From Desulfobulbaceae bacterium (lineage in GTDB: Bacteria; Desulfobacterota; Desulfobulbia; Desulfobulbales; Desulfobulbaceae): 25,620 nucleotides of DNA. Below the pieces are notes generated by a model. That model made no database searches. It was not told the DNA's origin and saw only the letters and a list, made by a program, of their open reading frames with translations. The position numbers and the translations under genes were made by a program. Location: the NCBI GenBank assembly GCA_003508005.1, contig DNUE01000076.1, positions 1-25,620 of the forward strand. The letters are read 5' to 3'. Positions 7,323 through 13,966 of this stretch are shown in pieces. Each line of letters begins with the position of its first letter. Position 1 is the stretch's first letter.

Positions 7323-7991
7323 CTAGTGTCCCAGGATTGCCGGGAGAAAAAGATTCCACGGGAAATTCCTGTCGTTGATGCAGTCGCCGGATTCATCAGC
7401 CGAACACTCGTCATAAGAGCAGGTGCCGGAGCTGTCACATTCGCACTTGTCGCTGGTGCAGTCGCCGGACGAGTCCGCAGTACACTGGTCGCCAGTGCAG
7501 TCGCCCGATGAGTCCGAGGTGCATAGATCTGTTGCACACGTTCCCGATGAGTCCGGGAGACAGCTATCGCCGGTACAGTCGCCCGATGAGTCCGCGACAC
7601 AGCTATCGGTTTCACACGGTCCAGACGAGTCCGCAACACACTCGTCGCTGGTGCAGTCGCCGGTTGAGTCGTAGCTGCATAGATCTGTTGCACACGTTCC
7701 CGATGGGTCCGCACTACACTTGTCGTTGGTGCAGTCGCCGGACGAGTCCGCAGTACACTGGTCGTTGGTGCAGGTGCCGGACGAGTCATCGTAGCACACA
7801 TCCCTCTGTTCGCAGGCCTGACCTGTATCGCTGTTGCTGCAGGTGTCCTCATCACAGCCCGCCGCCCGGGCCCGGCCGGAGAAACAGGTGGCGTTGATCC
7901 GATGCAGGGGCAGGCCGGTCTCGGCCAGGCTGACCGCGACATAGCCGCCGGAAAGGGTCAACAGCCACTGAATGAACTTGCGTCGCTCCAT
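7323..7991 (-). CDS. Cys-rich 13-residue-repeat protein, copy B: candidate RiPP precursor next to the maturase
   Basis: The protein has 222 residues and 27 cysteines. It has the same architecture as copy A: an identical residues 1-51 including the RRKFIQ twin-arginine-type motif, then ten 13-residue repeats (74-203) of consensus CxxDxCxxDSSGx, a terminal CIND, and the tail FPWNLFLPAILGH. Every repeat Cys carries Asp at +3. One repeat has an extra Cys185 (CECD). Length differs from copy A by 39 residues, exactly three repeats. The ATG at 7989-7991 lies 3 nt downstream of the maturase TGA (7995-7997), and its GGAGG site is inside the maturase gene, so translation is coupled. Repeats are more uniform (mostly DSSG) than in copy A, suggesting recent expansion or homogenisation. 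The function is inferred from the coupling to a SPASM enzyme and the Cys/Asp pattern. Confidence 0.8.
   Translation of the reverse strand: MERRKFIQWLLTLSGGYVAVSLAETGLPLHRINATCFSGRARAAGCDEDTCSNSDTGQACEQRDVCYDDSSGTCTNDQCTADSSGDCTNDKCSADPSGTCATDLCSYDSTGDCTSDECVADSSGPCETDSCVADSSGDCTGDSCLPDSSGTCATDLCTSDSSGDCTGDQCTADSSGDCTSDKCECDSSGTCSYDECSADESGDCINDRNFPWNLFLPAILGH
7383..7772 (-). repeat. Ten tandem 39-bp coding repeats (copy B)
   Basis: Ten in-frame 39-bp units encode residues 74-203. Plus-strand strings such as CAGTCGCC...GAGTCCG recur at 39-bp spacing. The units are similar enough to recombine, which fits the three-repeat difference from copy A. Confidence 0.85.
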
Positions 7992-8044
7992 TGGTCAGTC
8001 CTCCAACTGTTGGTGGTGCTCTGCCACAAGATACGGTTCCGAGG
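7839..8044. repeat. Direct duplication, copy 2 (pairs with 7076-7281)
   Basis: This is the in-place copy. It contains the true 3' end of the maturase gene, the ribosome site and the first 51 codons of copy B. It differs from 7076-7281 at three synonymous positions (codons for Phe6-Lys5, Arg31-His30 and Ala43-Arg42 regions). Confidence 0.92.
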
Positions 8045-9476
8045 ATGTCTCGTACATCCTGCTCAACCTGGTTTTGGCCAGCTCCTGCAGGTCCGAGCTG
8101 ACGGCCATGGCGCATTCGACCAGGTGGCGGGTGATCAGGCAGCTCACCTCGCTGTCGGGGGTCGTCAGCGTTCCATGGGTGGTCAACGCGTGGTGCCAGC
8201 AGCCGCCGCCGCAAAGATACCTGGCCCAGCATTCCCTACAGACCGGCCGGGCGTCCACGGTAAGATTCAGGACGGTCCGCTGCAGGCGGTCGTCAAAACC
8301 CTGCCTGAGGTCGCCCATGCGATACTCCTCCAGGCCGACGAACCGGTGGCAGGGATAGAACGAACCGTCCTGGGCAAGGGCAAGATAGGTCCTGGCCGCG
8401 CCGCAATAGTGGGCCTGCCTTTCCTTGACCTCGCTGGTGTGGCGGATGAATTTCACCAGGTTTGTATAGTTGAAATACCTGTTCTCGCGGGCGCTCCGCA
8501 CCAGGAATCGGGCCACCTCCTCGTGCTGCTCCTGCAGGATTGGCACCTCGTCCGCGGTGACATTCAGCCCGTCGGGGGGGCCGATGGCCGGCTCGGCATG
8601 CACGGAGCCGAAGCCGAGATCGTGCAGGTGGCGGACCGTGTGGAGCAGGTCCAGGTTGGCGCGCGTTATCGTGGCGCGGACGGAAACGTTGCCGGGGCGC
8701 GCGGCGAGGAGGCGCTTGACTCCGGGAAGAATGGCATCGTAGGAGCCGCTTCCGTTCCGGAGGACACGGTTGCGGTTGTGGGCCTCCCGTTCGCCGTCCA
8801 TGGAGACCTGGCAGCTGATCCTGTTGCGTTCGCAAAAGGCCACCGCCTCTGCCGAAAGGAGCAGGCCGTTGGTGGAGAGGGACAGGCGCGCCGTTTTCCC
8901 GGTTTCGCCTTCCCTCTGCCTGACGTAGCGGGCTATCCTGCCCATCAGGTCGAGCTCAAGCAGGGGTTCGCCGCCAAAGAAGATCACGCTCAGCTTTTTC
9001 TGGGGCCCGGAGGCGGCGAAAAGAAAATCGACACCCAGCCGCGCCGTCTCGAAGGACATGCCCTTGCTGTGCGCCCCGTACAGATACGGCGCATCCTGCC
9101 AATCACCGTCGCCCTGCACGCCGTAGCAATAGCGGCAGCGCATGTTGCATTCGTGGGTCAGCATCAGTTCGAGGTGCCTGATGCCCCTCCGCTTGACGAG
9201 GGACGGCTTCGGGGGGGCGGTATCCCGGAGAAACTGTTCCTGCCTGAGAGAGTAGACAGCCTTTTTGATTTCCTCCTCAGCGTACTTTGCCTGAAGAAGC
9301 CGGACCGGATCCTCCGGAGGAGATTCCTGGGAGAGAAGGGACACCAGGTCGGACACAACCGGGGTGACCTCATAGAACAGCATGGTTTCGCAATTGAAAA
9401 GGATGGTTTTGCCCAGCCTCGAAAACAGATGGTGTTCCGCGATGTGAGGGTCAGGAGGGTCAGGGATATCTTTCAT
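7995..9476 (-). CDS. Radical SAM/SPASM peptide maturase with PqqD-like recognition domain
   Basis: The protein has 493 residues from the ATG at 9474-9476; an in-frame TTG two codons upstream is possible and neither start has a strong ribosome site. Residues about 10-88 look like a PqqD-type RiPP recognition element (FYEVTPVVSDLVSLL, then YSLRQEQFL). The radical SAM core has the CxxxCxxC cluster motif ECNMRCRYCYG (Cys110, 114, 117), the SAM-binding GGEP (about 168-171) and LSTNG. The C-terminal SPASM domain has Cys358 and Cys376, then the canonical CX2CX5CX3C (Cys413, 416, 422, 426) and a later Cys446, enough for two auxiliary [4Fe-4S] clusters. This domain order is shared with QhpD, SCIFF and ranthipeptide maturases that build Cys thioether bonds. 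Its stop is 3 nt from the Cys-rich copy B gene, the obvious substrate. It acts in the cytoplasm before export. The exact reaction is inferred. Confidence 0.92.
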   Translation of the reverse strand: MKDIPDPPDPHIAEHHLFSRLGKTILFNCETMLFYEVTPVVSDLVSLLSQESPPEDPVRLLQAKYAEEEIKKAVYSLRQEQFLRDTAPPKPSLVKRRGIRHLELMLTHECNMRCRYCYGVQGDGDWQDAPYLYGAHSKGMSFETARLGVDFLFAASGPQKKLSVIFFGGEPLLELDLMGRIARYVRQREGETGKTARLSLSTNGLLLSAEAVAFCERNRISCQVSMDGEREAHNRNRVLRNGSGSYDAILPGVKRLLAARPGNVSVRATITRANLDLLHTVRHLHDLGFGSVHAEPAIGPPDGLNVTADEVPILQEQHEEVARFLVRSARENRYFNYTNLVKFIRHTSEVKERQAHYCGAARTYLALAQDGSFYPCHRFVGLEEYRMGDLRQGFDDRLQRTVLNLTVDARPVCRECWARYLCGGGCWHHALTTHGTLTTPDSEVSCLITRHLVECAMAVSSDLQELAKTRLSRMYETSSEPYLVAEHHQQLED

Positions 9477-9512
9477 GCTCAACCATCATAGCCAGAGCAC
9501 TCTGGGAACATA

Positions 9513-9538
9513 CATGGGGCCGACCGGGCCCTGCCATG
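9513..9538. other. Hairpin in the maturase leader
   Basis: CATGG (9513-9517) pairs with CCATG (9534-9538), and GGCC (9518-9521) with GGCC (9527-9530), leaving a five-base loop and a three-base bulge. It lies between the minus-strand promoter and the maturase start. It may affect the mRNA leader or be coincidental in GC-rich DNA. Confidence 0.3.
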
Positions 9539-9571
9539 GCTGCCATGACCAGGCACACGGCGTGTTTATTA

Positions 9572-9600
9572 ATTTTAGCACTTCACGGCTATTTCGACAA
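9572..9600 (-). promoter_or_regulatory. Promoter for the maturase/Cys-rich operon
   Basis: Read on the minus strand: TTGTCG (9600-9595), a 17-nt spacer, then TAAAAT (9577-9572). It sits about 95 nt before the maturase start in the divergent intergenic region, with no competing site seen closer. Sequence match only. Confidence 0.55.
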
Positions 9601-9669
9601 GACAATACCTGCTCGCCCTGTCGGACTTCCATTTCAAGGCTTCCCTCCGGCTGCAGGCCTTTTTTTTTC

Positions 9670-9698
9670 TTGAATTTGTTCGGCAACCCCTCTACCAT
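9670..9698 (+). promoter_or_regulatory. Promoter for the zinc-ribbon protein
   Basis: TTGAAT (9670-9675), a 17-nt spacer and TACCAT (9693-9698), 47 nt before the ATG at 9746. Just upstream is a run of nine T (9660-9668) that gives the divergent region its AT-rich segment. Confidence 0.4.
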
Positions 9699-9745
9699 CG
9701 AACCGGTTGATCCGCTCTTTCACCCCCGATAAAGGGAAAATACTC

Positions 9746-10828
9746 ATGCCCAGCAAAACATGCCCGAAATGCGGCAAGAAAAGCGACAATCCGGCATCCT
9801 GCACCCAGTGCGGCCTTGATTTCGCGGAATATGAACGGACCAAGCTGGAAATGCTTGGCGAGGTCCATCGGCTGCTCGGCGAGAGCAGGTTCATGGAGGC
9901 AAAGCAGGTCGCCGAAAAGCTGCCCGCCCAGTTTCCGGACAACCGGACCGACTTCGTCCTCCTGCTCTCCAATATCAACCGGGACATCAGCATCGTCGAA
10001 AAATGCGAGCTTGCCCAGAAGGCCTACGACGAGGGCGATTACACCCAGGCCGGCGTTCTGCTCAGAAATATCAAGGCCTTTGACAGCACGCTGAACGAGC
10101 GGGTGGTCAGCCTGCGGCGCAAGGCGGAACGTCCGCTGCACGACAGCGAGCAGTTTCAGCGGGCGAAGGAGGCCTTCGACCAGGGCAACTACCCCGCGGC
10201 CAAAGCGCTGTTCAAACAGATCCGCAGCTCCAGCCACCAGGAAGAAATCGCCGGATACCTGCAAACGATTGACGCCCGCACCAGGGAGGTGCTCAACGAG
10301 GCCATCGACTGCATCAACAGCGGCCGGTTTGCCCAGGCCGAAACCAGGTTTGCCGAACTGCAGCAGACCTTCCCCGATCTCCAGAACGAAATCGCCGGCT
10401 ATCTTGACCTGCTTTCCCGGCGGGCCGAGATCAGGGAGCGGATAATGGCAGCCGCGAACAGGGCCCGGGCGGAACAGCGACTGGTGGAAGCGAAGATACT
10501 CTATTCGTACCTGGGCCTGCAGTTTCCTGAAATTCTCCCGGAAGTGCGGCCTCGGCTCCAGGAGATCGGTCCCCAGACGGTGGTCAGCCTGGCGGATCTG
10601 CAGGAGCTCGGTACCTTGGACCTGGCTGCTCTGGGGGTGGAGATCGGCGCGAGCGCGCCGGGCCGGGCCGCCGCCTCAACTGATCTGGACGGGGACATTC
10701 CCCGGGACCGTCACCCCGCGGACATTGCCGCCATAGCCGCGGTGACCGGCAACAGGCCGGCCGCCGCCGATGAGTTCACGCCGCCCCTGGAGATCAACGT
10801 CGAGGAGATCCCTGATTTCATCTTTTAG
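9746..10828 (+). CDS. Zinc-ribbon protein with TPR-like helical repeats
   Basis: The protein has 360 residues. The N-terminal zinc ribbon has CPKCG (6-10) and CTQCG (19-23). The rest, about residues 28-270, is a predicted all-helical array with TPR-like units: AKEAFDQGNYPAAKALFKQI, AIDCINSGRFAQAETRFAEL and AQKAYDEGDYTQAGVLLRNI share the A..a...G.y..A...f pattern. The last roughly 70 residues are low-complexity Ala/Asp-rich and end in an acidic EINVEEIPDFIF. There is no signal peptide or membrane segment, so it is cytoplasmic. Start ATG at 9746, with AAAGGG 9 nt upstream, was chosen over an upstream in-frame TTG because it begins directly before the zinc ribbon. The gene stands alone. I infer a scaffold or adaptor role without a specific partner. 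Confidence 0.75.
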   Translation: MPSKTCPKCGKKSDNPASCTQCGLDFAEYERTKLEMLGEVHRLLGESRFMEAKQVAEKLPAQFPDNRTDFVLLLSNINRDISIVEKCELAQKAYDEGDYTQAGVLLRNIKAFDSTLNERVVSLRRKAERPLHDSEQFQRAKEAFDQGNYPAAKALFKQIRSSSHQEEIAGYLQTIDARTREVLNEAIDCINSGRFAQAETRFAELQQTFPDLQNEIAGYLDLLSRRAEIRERIMAAANRARAEQRLVEAKILYSYLGLQFPEILPEVRPRLQEIGPQTVVSLADLQELGTLDLAALGVEIGASAPGRAAASTDLDGDIPRDRHPADIAAIAAVTGNRPAAADEFTPPLEINVEEIPDFIF

Positions 10829-10936
10829 GTTTATCGGCTCTTGAGTAACAACACCTCAACAATAAAGATCAGGTCAACCCCGGAACAATTGATTTGTGGT
10901 TGAGGGAGAAAATGGAAATCTTAACGATTGACTTGA

Positions 10937-10974
10937 GAGGCATGCCTCGGCGACAGGGCACATCCTCTCGAGAG
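10937..10974. other. Two perfect palindromes downstream of pssA
   Basis: GAGGCATGCCTC (10937-10948) and CTCTCGAGAG (10965-10974) lie in the 171-nt space between the zinc-ribbon gene and the 3' end of pssA. Neither is followed by a T-run on either strand, so they are not clear terminators. They could be protein-binding sites or remnants of an insertion boundary. Confidence 0.3.
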
Positions 10975-10999
10975 AAGGGTATGCTCTGGTTGCACTGTC

Positions 11000-11626
11000 T
11001 CAGAGTTTGGGAATATGGACTCGGCTGATCATCAGCGAGCCTGTAACGGCAAACATGAGAACAAGCGGATGAAGCCTGAAGCCGAACAGAGTGATGTCGC
11101 CGAACCACAAGTTCTGGCCAACGGCGCCGAACCATGTCGCCAGCGCGAGAATACCGATGAGGAGAATCGAAACCGGTATTGGTGTTCCTTCGAAGTACTT
11201 CACTTTGCCAGTTCCTTGGGACAGGGTTTCTGCGGTGACGTTGTACCGAGCAAGGCGTGAGACGCCGCAGGCGACGAAGTAAGCCAGGATGACCCGGTCG
11301 TAGAGACCCTGCATGCCGCAACCGTACCCGATGATTGCGGGAGCTACTCCGAAGGAAATGACATCGGCGAGAGAGTCGAGTTCTCTCCCCATTATTGAAG
11401 TTTTCTGCCTCCATCTGGCGATGCGGCCGTCTAAGACATCGAATATCAGCGCAGCGAAGACGAGGCTGCAGGCGAAGTAAACGTGCCTGGCGTCATGCTG
11501 TTCGAGGTAGGTCATGATGGAGAAAATCGCTCCTGTGCCGCAGACGGCGTTCGCAAGAGTGAACCAGTCTGCCAAGTGGAACTCTCGAATCATCGAGAAC
11601 CGCTTTTTCGGAGTATTTGTCGTCAT
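11000..11626 (-). CDS. pssA: CDP-diacylglycerol--serine O-phosphatidyltransferase
   Basis: The protein has 208 residues from the ATG at 11624-11626 (AAAAGG about 9 nt upstream). It is an integral membrane CDP-alcohol phosphatidyltransferase with the complete family motif: Asp63, Asp66-Gly67, Ala70-Arg71, Gly80, Asp84 and Asp88. The first Asp residues coordinate the metal ions used in transfer of phosphatidate to an alcohol. The N-terminal FHLADWFTLANAVCGTGAIF and the C-terminal RVHIPKL match the serine-specific PssA branch better than PgsA; a true PgsA lies at 15167-15736. Phosphatidylserine would be the precursor of phosphatidylethanolamine, but no decarboxylase (psd) gene is adjacent. Codon usage looks less GC-biased than in the neighbours and the gene sits in a sparse patch, which suggests later acquisition. 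Family certain, serine specificity likely. Confidence 0.85.
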   Translation of the reverse strand: MTTNTPKKRFSMIREFHLADWFTLANAVCGTGAIFSIMTYLEQHDARHVYFACSLVFAALIFDVLDGRIARWRQKTSIMGRELDSLADVISFGVAPAIIGYGCGMQGLYDRVILAYFVACGVSRLARYNVTAETLSQGTGKVKYFEGTPIPVSILLIGILALATWFGAVGQNLWFGDITLFGFRLHPLVLMFAVTGSLMISRVHIPKL

Positions 11627-11900
11627 GGAATGTGCCTTTTGCGCTGTGCGTCGAATGATGAGGATATTCCCCGCTGGCAACGAGTGAAGTTTCGTAACCG
11701 CATTGAGCTGTTGCTGGAGTTTGAGAGAGCATCACGTGAGAGGCAATTGGGCGCCGGAGAGCAGGTGCGGATGGCATAATCCGCAAGCATTACCTGGCGG
11801 GCGGTCCGGTTTGCCGAGAGATTAGCCGTCACGATAGCCATGCCGCTCTGAACTTTTTTGCGTGGGCTGCCAAGTGCGGGAATGGTCGGCAGCATTTCCG
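11627..11900. other. Intergenic stretch without a convincing gene
   Basis: I see no reading frame with protein-like composition on either strand, no RNA gene and no clear terminator here. It contains a short hairpin (AGCAT/ATGCT around 11893-11907) and shares the lower GC look of pssA. It may be eroded sequence. Confidence 0.5.
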
Positions 11901-12116
11901 ATGCTCGTTGTCGTTAGGCCGAGAACCGGAATTGCGACAGGTCCGCGATTTTTGGACGGCACCCTGTTTGCCCCGTGGACGCTGGTGGAAGCCAACGACA
12001 GGAACTTTGCCCGCATGAAGGTGCCGAAGGCCCTGGTTGAAAGAATCGAAGCGATACTGGAGGAGCTGTACGAATCGGGGATCGACTGCCTGGACAAGCC
12101 CAGGAAACGCCCCTGA
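11901..12116 (+). CDS. Small hypothetical protein, doubtful start
   Basis: The frame gives 71 residues from the ATG at 11901. The C-terminal half (FARMKVPKALVERIEAILEE, then LYESGIDCLDKPRKRP) reads like genuine coding sequence with an amphipathic helix and GC-rich third positions. The first 15 residues look less protein-like and there is no ribosome site before the ATG. It could be a real small protein starting further in, or the surviving 3' end of a decayed gene. I do not recognise the family. Confidence 0.35.
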   Translation: MLVVVRPRTGIATGPRFLDGTLFAPWTLVEANDRNFARMKVPKALVERIEAILEELYESGIDCLDKPRKRP

Positions 12117-12193
12117 TTCTTCCTCCGCGCCCATCGCTCGCTAGGCAAGAATATTGTATCGCTTTTGGCCGGGACGATTGTGCAAACCCTCCG

Positions 12194-13933
12194 TTATTCC
12201 TCGTCATCGGGGATGTTGAAATTCTGGAGATCAACCTCTCCCTGGGGCTTGGTGTAGTACTTGTCCTTCACCCAGTACCCGACCTTGGTCTGGCCGCCGG
12301 GGAAGGTCAGGATGCCCTGGCCGTGCTTCTTGTCGTCCTTCCAGCCGCCCTTGTAGCGGTCACCGTCGGAATCGGTATAGATGCCCTGGCCGTGCCGCTT
12401 CTCGTCCTTCCACTCGCCCTCGTACCTGCTGCCGTCAGGGTAGGTGAAGGTGCCCCGGCCGTGCTTCTTGCCCTCCTTCCATGCCCCTGTATAGATACCG
12501 CCATCAGGGTAGTGATAGGTGCCCTGGCCGTGCTTCTTGTCGTCCTGCCACTCCCCTTCGTACTTGGTGCCGTTGGGAAAGGTCAGGGTGCCGATGCCGT
12601 GCATGTTGCTGCCTTTCCACTGCCCGACGTAGGTTATTCCCTCAGGGAAGGTGAGGGTCCCCTGGCCTTCCATGAGGCCGTCCCGCCACTCCCCCTCATA
12701 GCGGTTGCCGGAAGGGAAGTTATACGTGCCCTTGCCGTTGCGCTGGTTGCCGCTGAATTCTCCCTCATACACGGTCCCGTCCGGAAAGGTGAGGGTGCCC
12801 CGGCCTTCCATGTCCCCCTCCAGCCACTGTCCCTCATACTTCCCGCCCTCGGCCAGAAAATAGGAACCCTGGCCGTGCCGCTGCCCGTGCCGCCACTCGC
12901 CGTCATACCGCTCGCCGTCAGGATGCACGAGCGTTCCGCGGCCGTGCCTGCCGCCCTTTTGCCATTCGCCGGTGTATTCCCCGCCGTAGGGGTAGGTATA
13001 GACGCCCTGGCCGTGCCGTTGATCTGCCTGCCAGCCGCCCGCAAACCTGCCCCCGTCGGGATAGGTGTAGGTGCCTTGCCCGTGCTTCCTGTTCTCCTGC
13101 CATTCCCCCCTATACTTTCCGCCATCCGGGTAGATGTAGGTTCCCTGCCCGTGCCGCTGATCTTCCTGCCACTCTCCCTCATATCTGCCGCCGTCGGGAA
13201 AAAGACAGGTCCCCGGTCCGTGCCGCCGGTCGCCGCGCCATTCGCCGTCATAGCTGCCGCCATCGGCTGAAACCAGGACACCGCGGCCGTGCCGCTGATC
13301 TTCCTGCCACCCTCCTTCATATCTGCCGCCGTCGGGAAAAAGGCAGGCCCCCGGGCCGTGCCGCTTGCCGTCGCGCCACTCGCCTGTATACTGCATCCCT
13401 GAAGAAGAGGAATAGGTGCCCTGCCCGTGCCTGGCTCCCTTCAGCCACTCGCCCGCATACCTGGAGCCATCGGGATAGACATAGGTGCCTTGGCCGTGCC
13501 GCAGGTCAGCCTGCCAGCCGCCCTCATACCTGCCACCGTCGGGCCAGGTAACAGCCCCCTGGCCCTGCTTCCTGTTCGCCTGCCATTCGCCATCAAAGCT
13601 GACGCCGGAGGAGTAGCTGCAGCGGCCGTGGCCGTGCCGGACGTTCTCCCGCCACTCGCCGTCATAGGTTTCCCCGCTGGGAACGAGGGCACCCCTGCCG
13701 TGCCGCAGGTCTTGCCGCCATTCACCTACATACTTGCCGCCGTCCGGAAAGGTATAGGTGCCAAAGCCATGCCGCCGGTCATCATGCCAGCCGCCCTCAT
13801 ACACGCCGCCGTCCGGATAGAGATGGGTGCCATGGCCGTGTCGCTTCCCCTCCCCCATCTCGCCTTCATAGATCCCGCCGTCGGGATAGGTGATCTGCTC
13901 TGTCATCTCTGAACCATTCTCAAATGCGTTCAT
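12194..13933 (-). CDS. MORN-repeat protein with about 24 repeats
   Basis: The protein has 579 residues and is almost entirely MORN repeats of 23 residues: roughly YPDGGxYxGEWxxxxRHGxGTYx, about 23 full units plus a degenerate last one (KVGYWVKDKYY). After the repeats comes a short acidic tail ending NIPDDEE. There is no signal peptide or other domain. MORN repeats form an open single-layer beta-sheet and serve as scaffolds or lipid-binding surfaces, mostly known from eukaryotes. Bacterial MORN arrays are common but of unclear role. The ATG at 13933 is used; an in-frame ATG nine codons later is equally possible, and neither has a strong ribosome site. The gene follows thpR by 33 nt, so co-transcription is likely. 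Units around 12840-13700 are very similar to each other, indicating internal duplication. Confidence 0.88.
   Translation of the reverse strand: MNAFENGSEMTEQITYPDGGIYEGEMGEGKRHGHGTHLYPDGGVYEGGWHDDRRHGFGTYTFPDGGKYVGEWRQDLRHGRGALVPSGETYDGEWRENVRHGHGRCSYSSGVSFDGEWQANRKQGQGAVTWPDGGRYEGGWQADLRHGQGTYVYPDGSRYAGEWLKGARHGQGTYSSSSGMQYTGEWRDGKRHGPGACLFPDGGRYEGGWQEDQRHGRGVLVSADGGSYDGEWRGDRRHGPGTCLFPDGGRYEGEWQEDQRHGQGTYIYPDGGKYRGEWQENRKHGQGTYTYPDGGRFAGGWQADQRHGQGVYTYPYGGEYTGEWQKGGRHGRGTLVHPDGERYDGEWRHGQRHGQGSYFLAEGGKYEGQWLEGDMEGRGTLTFPDGTVYEGEFSGNQRNGKGTYNFPSGNRYEGEWRDGLMEGQGTLTFPEGITYVGQWKGSNMHGIGTLTFPNGTKYEGEWQDDKKHGQGTYHYPDGGIYTGAWKEGKKHGRGTFTYPDGSRYEGEWKDEKRHGQGIYTDSDGDRYKGGWKDDKKHGQGILTFPGGQTKVGYWVKDKYYTKPQGEVDLQNFNIPDDEE
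12250..13890 (-). repeat. Tandem 69-bp coding repeats (MORN array)
   Basis: About 23-24 in-frame 69-bp units encode the MORN repeats. They recur at regular spacing (for example plus-strand GGCCGTGCCG-type strings) and explain long spurious open frames on the opposite strand. Boundaries are approximate. Confidence 0.8.
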
Positions 13934-13966
13934 TATCGCCGATCATGTCCCGGAGGACAGACAGCG

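Noticed and set aside
6503..7772. CRISPR-like array
   Set aside because: The 39-bp periodicity is an in-frame coding repeat with no unique spacers; units are contiguous and encode CxxDxCxxDxSG.
7902..9491. Plus-strand open frame (529 codons) opposite the maturase
   Set aside because: The minus strand encodes an unmistakable radical SAM/SPASM enzyme; the plus frame has no recognisable domain and exists because of GC-rich third positions.
9636..9668. Rho-independent terminator on the plus strand (AAGGC...GCCTT followed by nine T)
   Set aside because: The stem is only 5 bp with a long loop and no plus-strand gene ends upstream; more likely just an AT-rich divergent promoter region.
11493..11895. 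Minus-strand frames upstream of pssA
   Set aside because: Overlap pssA in another frame or have non-protein-like composition (Ser/Arg-rich, no ribosome site).
11893..11925. Integron attC-like core GTTAGGC
   Set aside because: No matching inverse core (RYYYAAC) at a suitable distance on either side and no integrase nearby.
12323..13912. Plus-strand frames across the MORN gene
   Set aside because: Antisense reading of 69-bp repeats; the periodic low-complexity translation is a shadow of the MORN array.
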